Below, in pieces: positions 38,738-48,114 of a DNA stretch of 49,894 bases. The stretch spans positions 1-49,894 of the forward strand of contig CALYPG010000019.1 of assembly GCA_945271295.1 (NCBI GenBank), read 5' to 3'. The translations under genes and the position numbers were made by a program. The notes beneath the pieces are model-generated. The model was not told the origin of the DNA, did no database searches, and worked only from the letters and a program-made list of their open reading frames with translations. The stretch is from an uncultured Gilliamella sp. GTDB lineage: Bacteria; Pseudomonadota; Gammaproteobacteria; Enterobacterales; Orbaceae. Each line of letters opens with the position of its first letter. Position 1 is the first letter of the stretch.

Positions 38738-39910
38738 ATGCATAGTGAATCTTATAAAGTTGTATTACTATTTAATGCCAATAATATTTATGATCGTCAA
38801 ATACTTAAAGGTATAGGCACCTTTTTGAAATCGAATAATATTCATTGGAATATATATATATCCGAAACAATGCGTTATGAAAGCAACATTAGCTTTAATT
38901 TTGATTGTGATGGCATTATTGCCAATTTTGATGATCCGGATATAGAGGATTTACTGAAAGAAGTTAATATACCTATCATTGGCGTAGGAAGTTCTTATCC
39001 GGATGATTTAAGTTATCCTAACGTTCCTTATGTTGCCGCTGATAATTATGCCATTATTGAAGCGGCTTTCAGTCATTTATGTGCAAAAGGGATTAATAAG
39101 TTTGCTTTTTATAGTATTCCACCAAACCGATATTGTCGTTGGGCAGGAGTTAGAGAACGAATATTCGAGCAAATTTTAAAGAAAAAAGGTTATAAAGGTG
39201 TTATTTATCAAGGAATGACAACATCTCTTGATAATTGGCAAGAAAGTTTAGATAAGTTATCAATATGGTTGCAATCATTACCGATTAATACTGGTATTAT
39301 TGCCGTAAATGATGCTAGAGCTCATCATATTTTACAAGCCTGTGATAGGGTCGGTATAAAAATACCAGAAGAATTATGTTTAATTGGCATTGATAACGAA
39401 GAAGTCATTAATGATTTAGCCATGGTTTCATTATCAACCGTTAAGCAAGGTACAGAGGAAATGGGGTTTAATGCGGCTAGCTTATTACAGAAACGATTTT
39501 CTAATGGTAAGTTCCCAAAATCGCCTTTACTTATTGCCCCTAAAAAAATTATTGCTCGGCGTTCGACCGATTACCGTTCTGTACAAGATCCTTATGTCAT
39601 CCAAGCCATTCACTATATTCAGGATTATGCTTGTAAAGGTATTAAAGTAGAACAAGTTATTTCTGAAATGCAAATTTCGCGTTCCAATTTAGAAATTCGT
39701 TTTAAAGCATCGTTAGGTAAAACGATTCATTCTGTTATTCATGAAGAAAAATTCAATCAAGCTAAATATTTATTAACTGATTCGTCATTATCAATCCAAG
39801 CAATTTCTGAACAATGTGGTTATCCATCAGTACAGTATTTTTATTTTTTATTTAAAAAATTGTATGGAATGACGCCAAAAGAATTTAGGGATAAATATGT
39901 TACGAGTTAA
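38738..39910 (+). CDS. xylR: Xylose-responsive activator XylR
   Basis: XylR binds xylose with an N-terminal LacI/periplasmic-binding-like domain (about residues 1-280) and activates xyl promoters with a C-terminal AraC-type double helix-turn-helix (about 285-390). The protein has 390 residues (E. coli 392). Close matches include VVLLFNANNIYDRQILKGIG, IPIIGVGSSYP, TGIIAVNDARAHHILQACDR, RRSTDYRSVQDP, HYIQDYACKGIKVEQV and ISEQCGYPSVQYFYFLFKK. No strong ribosome binding site is seen. It faces the xylose genes from the far end of the island and converges on the transporter gene. Confidence 0.96.
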   Translation: MHSESYKVVLLFNANNIYDRQILKGIGTFLKSNNIHWNIYISETMRYESNISFNFDCDGIIANFDDPDIEDLLKEVNIPIIGVGSSYPDDLSYPNVPYVAADNYAIIEAAFSHLCAKGINKFAFYSIPPNRYCRWAGVRERIFEQILKKKGYKGVIYQGMTTSLDNWQESLDKLSIWLQSLPINTGIIAVNDARAHHILQACDRVGIKIPEELCLIGIDNEEVINDLAMVSLSTVKQGTEEMGFNAASLLQKRFSNGKFPKSPLLIAPKKIIARRSTDYRSVQDPYVIQAIHYIQDYACKGIKVEQVISEMQISRSNLEIRFKASLGKTIHSVIHEEKFNQAKYLLTDSSLSIQAISEQCGYPSVQYFYFLFKKLYGMTPKEFRDKYVTS

Positions 39911-39951
39911 GTTTAAGTATGATAAAGCAAATTGATAGTTCATTGGTATGA

Positions 39952-39993
39952 AAAAGAAGAAAGTTGCTTGTTATCGACTATCTTTCTTCTTTT
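39952..39993. terminator. Bidirectional terminator xylR / transporter
   Basis: AAAAGAAGAAAG (39952-39963) and CTTTCTTCTTTT (39982-39993) form a perfect 12-bp stem around an 18-base loop, between two converging genes, with T residues on both strands. Confidence 0.75.
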
Positions 39994-40002
39994 GTTTTAT
40001 AT

Positions 40003-41238
40003 TTATTTTTTAACTGAGCGAATGAATAGTATTGAAATTCCACCGATCATTGCAAACACAAACGATACTATGAAAATAGCAGAAAAACCAAATACAGAAA
40101 TAACACAAGCAGCAATTATTGGCGCAAGAGCTTGTGTGATAGTATTACCTAAATTGTAGATCCCTAAAAAGAATGCCACTCTACTTTTGTCAGGAATAAC
40201 TTGTAAATTTAATAGATTATCAAGTGAATTCCAAATGCCCATACCAATTCCTGCGGCAAAAGCATAAATTAAAATACCAATATGATTAGGATAAATAGAT
40301 AAGCTGATTGCGCCAATGCCCAAGAATATGGTAGATAAGCCAACAGGTAATTTTAATATTTTTAATTTATCCGATACTGGTCCTGCAATAAATCCCATTG
40401 AAATACCAAATATAAGCATGATGATATTAATTAACTGAATAGAATTTTGTGTTTCATCGGTATTACTATGCATAAAATCAGTCATAATAAATAACAAATA
40501 TCCGGTAATGGCAAAGTTACTGATGCCCTGAAATAGTTTACCTATTAGTGCTAAATAATAGTCTCTACCAATTGACCATTTAGGAAAAATTGCTAATAAA
40601 TTTTTTAATCCATTTTCATTTTTTCTCGATTTACATGTTATGGTTTGGTTAAGGTTAGAAGGTTCTCTAACAATAATAACTGAAATTAATACGCCAATTA
40701 ATGTAATCACACCAAAAACAATAAAGCCAAATCGAAAATTACCTAAAAACATAGCGGCAATAATGGTAAATCCATTATTACCCAAAGCCATTCCTAATCC
40801 ACCATATGCACTTGAGGCGGTACCTTTTCTATCATTTGCAGCAAAATCTATCCAAGCCACCATTGGAGCAACAATAAAATTCAAGGCAATTTGACCTAAT
40901 AGCCAGCAAAACAATAAAAAAGGAATAGTATTGGCAGTTGACGCCAATATCATTGATAACATGAATGCTATTGCACCAGCAACAATCCAAGGGGTGCGAT
41001 TACCAAATTTTGAACGAGTTCTATCTGATAAATACCCTGCTACCATATTTGATATTGCCGCCGTTACCATGCCACAAGCGGAAAATAGCGCTAATAAATG
41101 AATCTTGTTATTTTCATCAATTTGTTGAATTAATGCCGGTAAAAATAGGCTTGCGGCTGCAATGTAGGGGCCTAACCATGAGGCTGGGCCGATAATCAGT
41201 CCGGGCACTAAACGAGTTAATGGAATCGTTATTTTCAT
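40003..41238 (-). CDS. MFS sugar transporter, probable xylose/xyloside uptake
   Basis: A 411-residue protein with twelve predicted membrane helices. The loop after helix 2, GYLSDRTRSKFGNRTPWIV, is the major-facilitator signature in the form found in the GPH and SLC45-like sugar:cation symporters. It is the last gene of a minus-strand set, 18 bases after a beta-xylosidase gene, so it most likely imports xylobiose, xylooligosaccharides or xylose. No xylFGH ABC importer or XylE-like protein is present here. The substrate is inferred from neighbours. Confidence 0.82.
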   Translation of the reverse strand: MKITIPLTRLVPGLIIGPASWLGPYIAAASLFLPALIQQIDENNKIHLLALFSACGMVTAAISNMVAGYLSDRTRSKFGNRTPWIVAGAIAFMLSMILASTANTIPFLLFCWLLGQIALNFIVAPMVAWIDFAANDRKGTASSAYGGLGMALGNNGFTIIAAMFLGNFRFGFIVFGVITLIGVLISVIIVREPSNLNQTITCKSRKNENGLKNLLAIFPKWSIGRDYYLALIGKLFQGISNFAITGYLLFIMTDFMHSNTDETQNSIQLINIIMLIFGISMGFIAGPVSDKLKILKLPVGLSTIFLGIGAISLSIYPNHIGILIYAFAAGIGMGIWNSLDNLLNLQVIPDKSRVAFFLGIYNLGNTITQALAPIIAACVISVFGFSAIFIVSFVFAMIGGISILFIRSVKK

Positions 41239-41256
41239 AATATTCTACCTTAAATG

Positions 41257-42903
41257 TTAGCGATTATTTATCACATAGTAATAATCAAAATCGGCATAAG
41301 ATTGATGCTGGTAGCTATCAACTGAAGCAATAAAATTAAATAAGCCGGTAAATCCGCCAATTTCACCAGGTTCACCGTTCACACCTTCATCTGATAAGTA
41401 AAGCATATCTAAACCATTAATGATGGATATCCACTCTTGGTCCTGTTTGTAGAACAGGTCAACTATACCTTGTTGATAAGCTAATTTGAGTTCGACAATA
41501 CCATCAGGTATAGCAATACGATGATTGGTAAACTCAACTCTAACGCCTAGTTTTGCTTGTAAAATGGTCAGGATAGTGGTTTTTAGTTGTTCACTATAAG
41601 TTAAATGTAAATAGAGCCAATTATTTGAATCATAGTAAAGCCCGACGCCTGCGGTTTGTGAATAATGCTCAGGGTGAAATTCAACTTTAGTTTGGACTTG
41701 ATAATTAAAAGAGGTGGCACGAGTTGCCATAATAGATGGTTTAACTTGAGAAAATAGCGAGTTTTGCCCGTATATTCTTAGATGGCTTTGACGTTCATCA
41801 CTATTTACCCAAGTACTGGATTGATGTCGATAAGGTGTCATAAACTGTAATTGATAAGCTTGATCAAATTCATCAATCACATCATCAGTTATTTTGCCCT
41901 TGATTGGTATTGGTGAATCAAATTCCATTTTAGCTAAATTAGAACCGTCCGCCATAACTAACCAACCATCATCTGTCCATTGCATCTTTTGAATAGAGGT
42001 TTCGCGACCAAGGGGATTGAGTAATGTACCTTTTATTGGTCTAGACATAAGATGTGCTATATACCAATTACCATTTTGTGTCTCAACCAGCGAGCCGTGT
42101 CCTGCTTTTTGCATTACTGAATTAGGGTTGTACATTTCAAAATGCCCGGCATCGGGATCGCCTAATGAAAAGAGATGATTAGGCGAAGAAGTAACGATAG
42201 GTTCTCCTGATGGATGGGGTTGATAAGGACCAAAAATATTTTTACTACGCCCTATTTCAATGCCATGAGCATAACCCGTACCGCCCGCCGCTATCAATAA
42301 ATAATAATAGTGCTGCTTTTTATACAGTTGCGGTGCTTCAGCACATCCTCTTGTGGTAAAACCTTGAGTTACTCGTACCCATGGGGAAATCAATTTGCCA
42401 GTGGTTAAATCAACTTCGGCTATCACGATATGACCCGGTGCTTGATGTCCTTGACGAGTTTCCCATTCTAAAATTGTTAAATAGTGTTTACCATCGTCAT
42501 CATGAAATAATGCGGGATCGAAGCCAATAGAAGTTAAATAAATAGGTGCAGACCAAGGACCTTGAATATTATCGGCACAAATCGCATAGGTATCGGCATT
42601 AAACTCGCGACCGGCCATATTGATCATGTGTGAATAAATTAACCAATATTTTTTATTAATTGGATCATAAGATAAATGTGGCGCCCATACACCAGCTGGT
42701 GTATTGGTTCCGGATAAGTTTATTTCACCATGTTTAAAAATATAATCAATTAATACCCAATTAGATAAATCATGGGATTGGAAAATTTGAATAGCCGGTT
42801 GCCAATGAAAGGTAGAGGTAGCAATGTAATAGGTATTATCCACACGAATAATGGATGGATCCGGTGACATACCGGGTATGACTGGATTTTTTATTTTAGG
42901 CAT
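41257..42903 (-). CDS. GH43 beta-xylosidase
   Basis: Glycoside hydrolase that splits xylobiose and short xylans to xylose. The 548-residue protein has an N-terminal five-bladed propeller (about 1-320) and a C-terminal beta-sandwich (about 345-548), the GH43 subfamily 11 layout. Catalytic residues align with the Selenomonas enzyme: base Asp15 (GMSPDPSIIR), pKa-modulating Asp129 (GFDPALFHDDDG) and acid Glu189 (RGCAEAPQLY). HGSLVETQNGNWYIAHLMSR and NPLGRETSIQK match too. No signal peptide, so it acts in the cytoplasm on imported sugar. I chose the ATG at 42903 because family members begin just before NPVIPG; one at 42960 would add 19 residues. Some arabinofuranosidase activity is possible. Confidence 0.9.
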   Translation of the reverse strand: MPKIKNPVIPGMSPDPSIIRVDNTYYIATSTFHWQPAIQIFQSHDLSNWVLIDYIFKHGEINLSGTNTPAGVWAPHLSYDPINKKYWLIYSHMINMAGREFNADTYAICADNIQGPWSAPIYLTSIGFDPALFHDDDGKHYLTILEWETRQGHQAPGHIVIAEVDLTTGKLISPWVRVTQGFTTRGCAEAPQLYKKQHYYYLLIAAGGTGYAHGIEIGRSKNIFGPYQPHPSGEPIVTSSPNHLFSLGDPDAGHFEMYNPNSVMQKAGHGSLVETQNGNWYIAHLMSRPIKGTLLNPLGRETSIQKMQWTDDGWLVMADGSNLAKMEFDSPIPIKGKITDDVIDEFDQAYQLQFMTPYRHQSSTWVNSDERQSHLRIYGQNSLFSQVKPSIMATRATSFNYQVQTKVEFHPEHYSQTAGVGLYYDSNNWLYLHLTYSEQLKTTILTILQAKLGVRVEFTNHRIAIPDGIVELKLAYQQGIVDLFYKQDQEWISIINGLDMLYLSDEGVNGEPGEIGGFTGLFNFIASVDSYQHQSYADFDYYYVINNR

Positions 42904-43249
42904 TTTTATTCTTCTCTTAGTATTAGGTGATTGATAACGCAAAAAATATATGTTGAACAATAGATGAAATTTAATATTTGTTATTTAAATATAATTTATC
43001 TATTTACGATGTGTTATTACCAAATTTGGTTTCAAATTTATGAAATTTTGTTTATGAGATATGCGTCACATATATTGATATATGTAAATAAAGATATTAA
43101 TTTAACGCTTTTATATAGTAATAAGAGAGGAGAATTGTTAAGGGGGAATGATATTTTTGATTAATATCTTATTAATATCATGCTTGAATATTATAGGGTA
43201 AATTGAAATGCAGAAATCATTAATATAATAAAATTCTGCACTATTAACA
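42904..43249. promoter_or_regulatory. Promoter region of the xylosidase-transporter pair, CRP-like site
   Basis: This spacer after xylB is long enough for a separate promoter. TGAGATATGCGTCACA (43055-43070) has nine of ten matches to the CRP half-sites TGTGA-N6-TCACA, about 150 bases before the xylosidase ATG. The minus strand also has CAAAATTT and related AT-rich repeats like those before xylA, possible XylR sites. A 66-codon plus-strand frame here has no ribosome binding site and is not called. Confidence 0.5.
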
Positions 43250-44707
43250 TTAAGACATTAGCGGTTGAAGTTGTTGATACAACTTTCTAAAAATCACTCG
43301 TTGTTCTTGGTGATATTGGTTATTATCCATATTGGGTTGATGAGTTTGTACTATTGGTAATTCAGGTAATAGTGTTTTAATCGATATGTCTGGGTTACAA
43401 GCAATTTGTGCGAGTTTTGCTGCACCTAATGCGGGGCCTACATCGCCACCTTCACAATATTGTATTTTATAACCAGATATGTCACATATGAGTTGCCGCC
43501 AGTATGAACTTCTTGCCCCGCCACCAATAACAATGATTTTATCCGGTGAAATGCCGAATTGATGAATGACATCTATGCAATCAGCGAGAGCGTAACTCAC
43601 GCCCAATAATACCGCTTTGGCAAGATCGGTTTTAGTATGTTGATGGGTTAATCCCCAAAATACACCTTTAGCCGTAGGATTATTATGTGGCGTTCTTTCC
43701 CCTGATAGGTAGGGTAAAAAATGTATCGCTGGTTTATCAGTTGTTCGATCTTCTTCTATTAAAGAAAATAAAGTAGGTACATCTTTAATACTCAATAATT
43801 GACAAGCCCAATCAAGGCATGAAGCACAGCTCAACATGACAGACATTAGATGCCAACGTTCAGGTAATGCGTGACAAAAACTGTGGATAGCTTGTTCGGG
43901 TTTACTCATATAGCGATCAGTCACGACAAAATAAACACCAGAAGTGCCTAGTGATAGCATAGCTTGTCCTGGTTGATAAAGACCGACGCCAATAGCGCCG
44001 GCAGCATTATCACCGGCACCAGCTATAACCGGAATTTTTTTGATGCCCCAACGTGTGGCAATGTCATCATTAACATAACCAGTAATTTGATTTCCTTCAA
44101 AAAGCATCGGCATCTGTTGCCGATTTAGACCGCAAGCTTGCAGTAGTTGATCGTTCCAATCGCGTTTTTCAACATCTAACCACATCGTACCAGCGGCATC
44201 TGCCATGTCAGAGGCAAATTGCCCGGTCATTTTGAAACGGATGTAGTCTTTAGGAAGGAGTACTTTATCTATTTGCGCAAAAATATTCGGTTCATATTTT
44301 TGTACCCATTTTATTTTAGGGGCGGTAAATCCCGCCATCATTAAATTACCGGTAATCTGCCTAGAAGTCGGTACCAAACTTTCTAGTTCTTGACACTCTT
44401 TGTCACTACGACCATCGTTCCATAAAATAGCAGGCCTAAGTACTTGTGATTCTTTATCTAGTAAGACCGCACCATGCATTTGACCACTGAGTCCAATTGC
44501 TCGTACTTGTTGTAAGTTATGCTGTTGACCTAACTGTTCAATGGCTAAACTGGTTGCTTGCCACCATTCGGCAGGATCTTGTTCTGACCATAAAGGATGA
44601 TGGCGAGATATAGTGAGTTTTTGGGTGTTAGAGGCGATAATCTTTTGCTGTTCATCCATTAATATGGCTTTAACACCGGAAGTCCCCAAATCAATACCAA
44701 TATACAT
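43250..44707 (-). CDS. xylB: Xylulokinase
   Basis: Phosphorylates D-xylulose to xylulose-5-phosphate, which enters the pentose phosphate pathway. The 485-residue FGGY-family kinase (E. coli 484) has the phosphate-binding loop GIDLGTSGVKAILMDE, SGQMHGAVLLD, the catalytic Asp in GAGDNAAGAIG, LSLGTSGVYFV, and the adenosine motif VIGGGARSSYWRQL. GAGGAAC precedes the ATG. It is 74 bases after xylA, with a small hairpin between them. Confidence 0.97.
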   Translation of the reverse strand: MYIGIDLGTSGVKAILMDEQQKIIASNTQKLTISRHHPLWSEQDPAEWWQATSLAIEQLGQQHNLQQVRAIGLSGQMHGAVLLDKESQVLRPAILWNDGRSDKECQELESLVPTSRQITGNLMMAGFTAPKIKWVQKYEPNIFAQIDKVLLPKDYIRFKMTGQFASDMADAAGTMWLDVEKRDWNDQLLQACGLNRQQMPMLFEGNQITGYVNDDIATRWGIKKIPVIAGAGDNAAGAIGVGLYQPGQAMLSLGTSGVYFVVTDRYMSKPEQAIHSFCHALPERWHLMSVMLSCASCLDWACQLLSIKDVPTLFSLIEEDRTTDKPAIHFLPYLSGERTPHNNPTAKGVFWGLTHQHTKTDLAKAVLLGVSYALADCIDVIHQFGISPDKIIVIGGGARSSYWRQLICDISGYKIQYCEGGDVGPALGAAKLAQIACNPDISIKTLLPELPIVQTHQPNMDNNQYHQEQRVIFRKLYQQLQPLMS

Positions 44708-44733
44708 ATTTGTTCCTCACAATAAGTATATAA

Positions 44734-44755
44734 GGACCGCTTAGTAATGCGGCCC
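44734..44755 (-). other. Hairpin in the xylA-xylB spacer
   Basis: GGACCGC (44734-44740) pairs with GCGGCCC (44749-44755, one G-T pair) around an 8-base loop. There is no T-run. Likely a partial terminator or RNA end that lets xylA be made in excess over xylB. Confidence 0.5.
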
Positions 44756-44781
44756 TGTTATGTTTATTTGGAATAATAGTT

Positions 44782-46101
44782 TTATCCAAAAATAAACTTA
44801 TTTACTAAATTTTCTAGTTTTTCTTGTTGTCCACTTTGTGCTTTAGGTTGTATATCATGTTGTAGACAGTATTCGGCGATTTGTTGTAGTGACATTTCAC
44901 CTTGTAAAATGCTTTTGCCTAATTTTTTGTCCCAATTACTATAACGGTCGAGAACGATTTGATTTAGTGTTTTATCTTCAAGCATTTTAGCGGCACATTT
45001 TAATGATAATGCCATGGTGTCCATCGCGCCAATATGCCCATAAAATACATCATATTTATCCATGCTTTGGCGACGAACTTTCGCATCAAAGTTCAACCCT
45101 CCTGTTTTAAAGCCACCACCTTTTAGAATTTCATACATGACTAGTGTATTTTCTTCCACGCTATTAGGGAATTGATCGGTATCCCAACCGAGTTGAGGAT
45201 CACCTCTATTTGCGTCAAGCGATCCAAAAATATCAAGTGCAATAGCTGATGCAATTTCATGTTGGAATGAATGACCGGCTAGTGTGGCATGGTTTGCTTC
45301 GATATTCACTTTTATTTCTTTTTCCAAACCAAATTGTTTTAAAAAGCCATAAATAGTTGCGACATCATAGTCATATTGGTGTTTTGTTGGTTCTTGTGGT
45401 TTAGGTTCAATTAATAAAGTACCTTTAAATCCAATTTTATGTTTGTTTTCAACCACCAGTTGCATAAACTTGCCAACTTGTTCGCGTTCTTTGCGTAAGT
45501 CTGTATTTAGTAGTGTTTCATATCCTTCCCTACCACCCCATAGCACATAGTTTTGTCCGCCTAATTTATGGGTAGCGTTCATTGCGTGAACAACTTGAGT
45601 TGCTGCATAGGCAAAAATTTCCGGATCTGGATTGGTTGCGGCACCTGCAGCATAGCGAGGATTGGTAAAACAATTTGCCGTGCCCCATAATAGATTTACA
45701 CCAGTTTCTTGTTGTTTTTTTAGAAATATATCCGTCATAATGGATAAATTATTGATATATTCTTTAATTGAATTACCTTCAGGCGCGATGTCAACATCAT
45801 GGAAAGCGTAAAAAGGAACGTTCAATTTATAAAAAAATTCGAAAGCCACATCCGCCTTAGCTTTGGCATTTGTTAGTGGATCAGCATTTTTTTGCCAAGG
45901 ATAATCAAACGATCCGGTGCCGAACATATCTGTTCCAGCCCAACAAAATGTATGCCAATAACAAGCTGAAAATCGTAAGTGCTCAGCGATTGTTTTACCT
46001 AAAATCACTTGTTGCGGATTATAGTGCCGAAAGGCAAAAGGATTTTTTGTTTCCGTTCCTTCGTAGTTGATTCTTTCAATTTTTTCATAATATTGAGTCA
46101 T
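44782..46101 (-). CDS. xylA: Xylose isomerase
   Basis: Converts D-xylose to D-xylulose. The 439-residue metal-dependent TIM barrel (E. coli 440) has catalytic His in [13 protein letters not shown] (near 100), [18 protein letters not shown] with Glu and Lys, [17 protein letters not shown], and [20 protein letters not shown] with the metal-binding Asp residues. GGAGAAC precedes the ATG. First gene of xylA-xylB, with a CRP-like site about 150 bases upstream. Confidence 0.98.
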   Translation of the reverse strand: MTQYYEKIERINYEGTETKNPFAFRHYNPQQVILGKTIAEHLRFSACYWHTFCWAGTDMFGTGSFDYPWQKNADPLTNAKAKADVAFEFFYKLNVPFYAFHDVDIAPEGNSIKEYINNLSIMTDIFLKKQQETGVNLLWGTANCFTNPRYAAGAATNPDPEIFAYAATQVVHAMNATHKLGGQNYVLWGGREGYETLLNTDLRKEREQVGKFMQLVVENKHKIGFKGTLLIEPKPQEPTKHQYDYDVATIYGFLKQFGLEKEIKVNIEANHATLAGHSFQHEIASAIALDIFGSLDANRGDPQLGWDTDQFPNSVEENTLVMYEILKGGGFKTGGLNFDAKVRRQSMDKYDVFYGHIGAMDTMALSLKCAAKMLEDKTLNQIVLDRYSNWDKKLGKSILQGEMSLQQIAEYCLQHDIQPKAQSGQQEKLENLVNKFIFG

Positions 46102-46411
46102 AGTGTTCTCCTAATATGGCGCCTAGAATTTAGTTGTTTTATCTAGTGATTATCATCAAAATAAAAGTAGCCATTACTATGCATGAATTTTTATACTATG
46201 AACAATTGTTAAATTTTGTAGTCATTTTATGTTTTTTGGTTTTTGTGATACAGATCATATTCTATTGATATGAGTTTCAACTTATTGATTAGATGAGTGT
46301 TATTAATTGGTATAAAAGTAGAAAATGTGAAATTGATTTATTTGAAAGGTATGGATAAAAAGCATAATAATTCTTATCACTTTTCAGTGATAAGAATTTC
46401 AATTATTGAGA
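46102..46411 (-). promoter_or_regulatory. xylA promoter region with CRP-like site
   Basis: TGTGATACAGATCATA (46244-46259) has a perfect left CRP half-site and a right half-site TCATA with four of five matches. On the minus strand TATAAA near 46193-46198 could be a -10. ACAAAATTT occurs here as well as before the xylosidase gene, a possible XylR element. The far end (46369-46398) holds the terminator hairpin of the purine permease. Confidence 0.55.
46369..46398 (-). terminator. Terminator hairpin of the purine permease gene
   Basis: AATTCTTATCAC (46369-46380), loop TTTTCA, GTGATAAGAATT (46387-46398): a perfect 12-bp stem 14 bases after the stop codon. The tail on the minus strand is ATTATTATGC, so the T-run is weak. 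Confidence 0.65.
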
Positions 46412-47722
46412 TTAATGATGATCAATAAAGATAAATTTTAATGTAAATAGTAAGGCAAAAATAATGACACATAGATTTAACTCTTTAAATTTGCCGGTAC
46501 AAGTTTTTAGTATTACATAGGAGATAAAGCCGAGAGCGACACCTTCAGTAATGGCAAAGGCAAATGGCATCATTAGTGCTGTGATAAATGCGGGGGTAGC
46601 ATCGGTTAAATCAGACCAGTTAACTCGGACTAAGCTAGAAACCATTAAGATCCCAACAAAAATTAGTGCGCCAGACGTCGCATAACTCGGTACCAAATGA
46701 GCGAGTGGCGATAAGAAGGTAACCATTAGGAATAAGAGACCAACAATAACAGCAGTTAAACCTGTACGACCTCCAACTGAGATACCCGCAGAACTTTCAA
46801 TATAAGTTAATACCGATGACGTACCAAATATCCCACCCAATGAGGAGCTGAAACTATCGATTAATAACGCTTGGCGCATTTTAGGGAAACGGCCTTTTTC
46901 ATCCGCAATACCCGCTTTATCGGTTAGGGCTAAAATGGTACCCGATGAGTCAAATAAGCTAACAATCATAATAGAAAAGATGACGCCCATAATACCAATA
47001 TTAAGCGAACCAGCTAAATCAACATGCCCAACAACACTAGTAACACTAGGCGGTATTGAAGCAATGCCATTGTAATGAATATCCGGATCTAACCATAAGG
47101 CAAATAGTGTTACTACTAAGATTGAAATTAATACCGCGGCGTGAAAATTACGGGCAGCTAAAATAATAATAATAAAAAATCCTAGCGAACCGAGTAACAC
47201 TTTTAGTGATAAGATATTACCCATTGTTAATAAGGTTGCAGGAGAAGAAACCACAATCCCCATGTTTTGAAAACCCATAAACGCAATAAATAGCCCAATC
47301 CCAGCACTAATGCCTTCACGTAAACACTGTGGAATGTGTTCAATTAACCAATGGCGAACTTTAAAAAGAGATAAAGCAAAAAAGACTAAGGATCCCCAAA
47401 ATATTGCGCCCATACCTATTTGCCAAGAGTAACCCATAGCCCCACAAATGCCATAAGCAAAAAATACGTTGAGTCCCATTGCTGGTGCTAAGGCAATAGG
47501 TAAATTAGCAACTAATCCCATTAAAATACTAGCAAAAGCGGTGACAAGGCAAGTTAGCACAAATACCGCTGAGGTATCCATCCCTGTTGCTGATAAAATA
47601 CTGGGGTTTACAAAGATGATATAGACCATGGTGAGGAAAGTTGTACACCCTGCAATGACTTCGGTACCGACAGTTGATTTTTTCTGCTGCAATTGAAATA
47701 TTTTTTCGAATATTGAATTCAT
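46412..47722 (-). CDS. adeP: Purine permease, AdeP-like (AzgA/NCS2 family)
   Basis: A 436-residue inner-membrane proton symporter for purine bases. It follows E. coli adenine permease AdeP (YieG, 445 aa) almost throughout: EVIAGCTTFLTMVYIIFVNP, NLPIALAPAMGLNVFFAYG, SVVGHVDLAGSLNIG, LFDSSGTILALTDKAG, GTSSVLTYIESSAGISVGGR, SSLVRVNWSDLTDATPAFIT and the end LKFIFIDHH. Fourteen membrane segments are expected for the family. Adenine is the likely substrate; guanine or hypoxanthine is possible, since the paralogues are close. It is transcribed alone. Confidence 0.88.
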   Translation of the reverse strand: MNSIFEKIFQLQQKKSTVGTEVIAGCTTFLTMVYIIFVNPSILSATGMDTSAVFVLTCLVTAFASILMGLVANLPIALAPAMGLNVFFAYGICGAMGYSWQIGMGAIFWGSLVFFALSLFKVRHWLIEHIPQCLREGISAGIGLFIAFMGFQNMGIVVSSPATLLTMGNILSLKVLLGSLGFFIIIILAARNFHAAVLISILVVTLFALWLDPDIHYNGIASIPPSVTSVVGHVDLAGSLNIGIMGVIFSIMIVSLFDSSGTILALTDKAGIADEKGRFPKMRQALLIDSFSSSLGGIFGTSSVLTYIESSAGISVGGRTGLTAVIVGLLFLMVTFLSPLAHLVPSYATSGALIFVGILMVSSLVRVNWSDLTDATPAFITALMMPFAFAITEGVALGFISYVILKTCTGKFKELNLCVIIFALLFTLKFIFIDHH

Positions 47723-47818
47723 GAGTTAAGGTCCAATTTAGGTTAATAATAATGAATGTTCATATAGTATGCTAAATGCATCTTTACCAAAAATTGCTAA
47801 GAGGTAAAAAACAAAAAA

Positions 47819-47846
47819 GATGTGGCGTTGTGACTTCACATCTTTA
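47819..47846 (-). terminator. Terminator after the small ORF
   Basis: AAAGATGTG and CACATCTTT form a 9-bp stem around a 12-base loop. On the minus strand it is followed by TTTGTTTTTTACC. A good intrinsic terminator about 50 bases after the small ORF stop, which shows that leftward transcription ends here. Confidence 0.8.
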
Positions 47847-47896
47847 AATAAAATTTAACAGTGATATTATTGCCAGTTATTTAACTAAATCAAGTT

Positions 47897-48079
47897 TTAT
47901 TCTATAGCACTTCCATGACTAGCAGAAAGATTGACATTAATCTCAATGTTAGTTTTTTCTTTATTTTCAGTTTTTTGGTTTGCTAAGCTGGTATTGTTAA
48001 ATAATATTGGTGTTAGTACTGTTTTATTATTTGATGTTGTTGAGATATTCGTATCTGAATTGACTAATTCTATTGCCAT
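47897..48079 (-). CDS. Small ORF of unknown function
   Basis: A 60-codon frame, rich in Asn, Thr and Ser, with no Cys, no membrane segment and no recognised domain (MAIELVNSDTNISTTSNNKT, ending NLSASHGSAIE). It lies 35 bases after the TerC/CBS gene on the same strand and is followed by a real terminator, so it is transcribed. Against it: no ribosome binding site. Its ATG directly follows an 11-bp hairpin (48080-48108) that would occupy the ribosome landing site. It may be a regulated small protein or just the 3' untranslated region of the upstream gene. Confidence 0.3.
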   Translation of the reverse strand: MAIELVNSDTNISTTSNNKTVLTPILFNNTSLANQKTENKEKTNIEINVNLSASHGSAIE

Positions 48080-48108
48080 TTTTAGCCCGAAATTAGCGGG
48101 CTAAAAAA
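48079..48108 (-). other. Hairpin between TerC/CBS gene and small ORF
   Basis: TTTTTAGCCCG and CGGGCTAAAAA form an 11-bp stem around a 7-base loop, just after the TerC/CBS stop. Neither strand has a T-run beyond the stem, since the T and A tracts belong to it. It touches the ATG of the small ORF. Confidence 0.65.
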
Positions 48109-48114
48109 GTAAAT

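Noticed and set aside
42964-43164. 66-codon plus-strand ORF in the xylosidase-xylB spacer
   Set aside because: No ribosome binding site, AT-driven composition (Ile, Tyr, Phe, Asn) and overlap with the probable promoter region of the xylosidase gene.
47723-47818. Purine riboswitch before the purine permease
   Set aside because: The leader is under 100 bases and lacks the paired loops and conserved junction of the purine aptamer.
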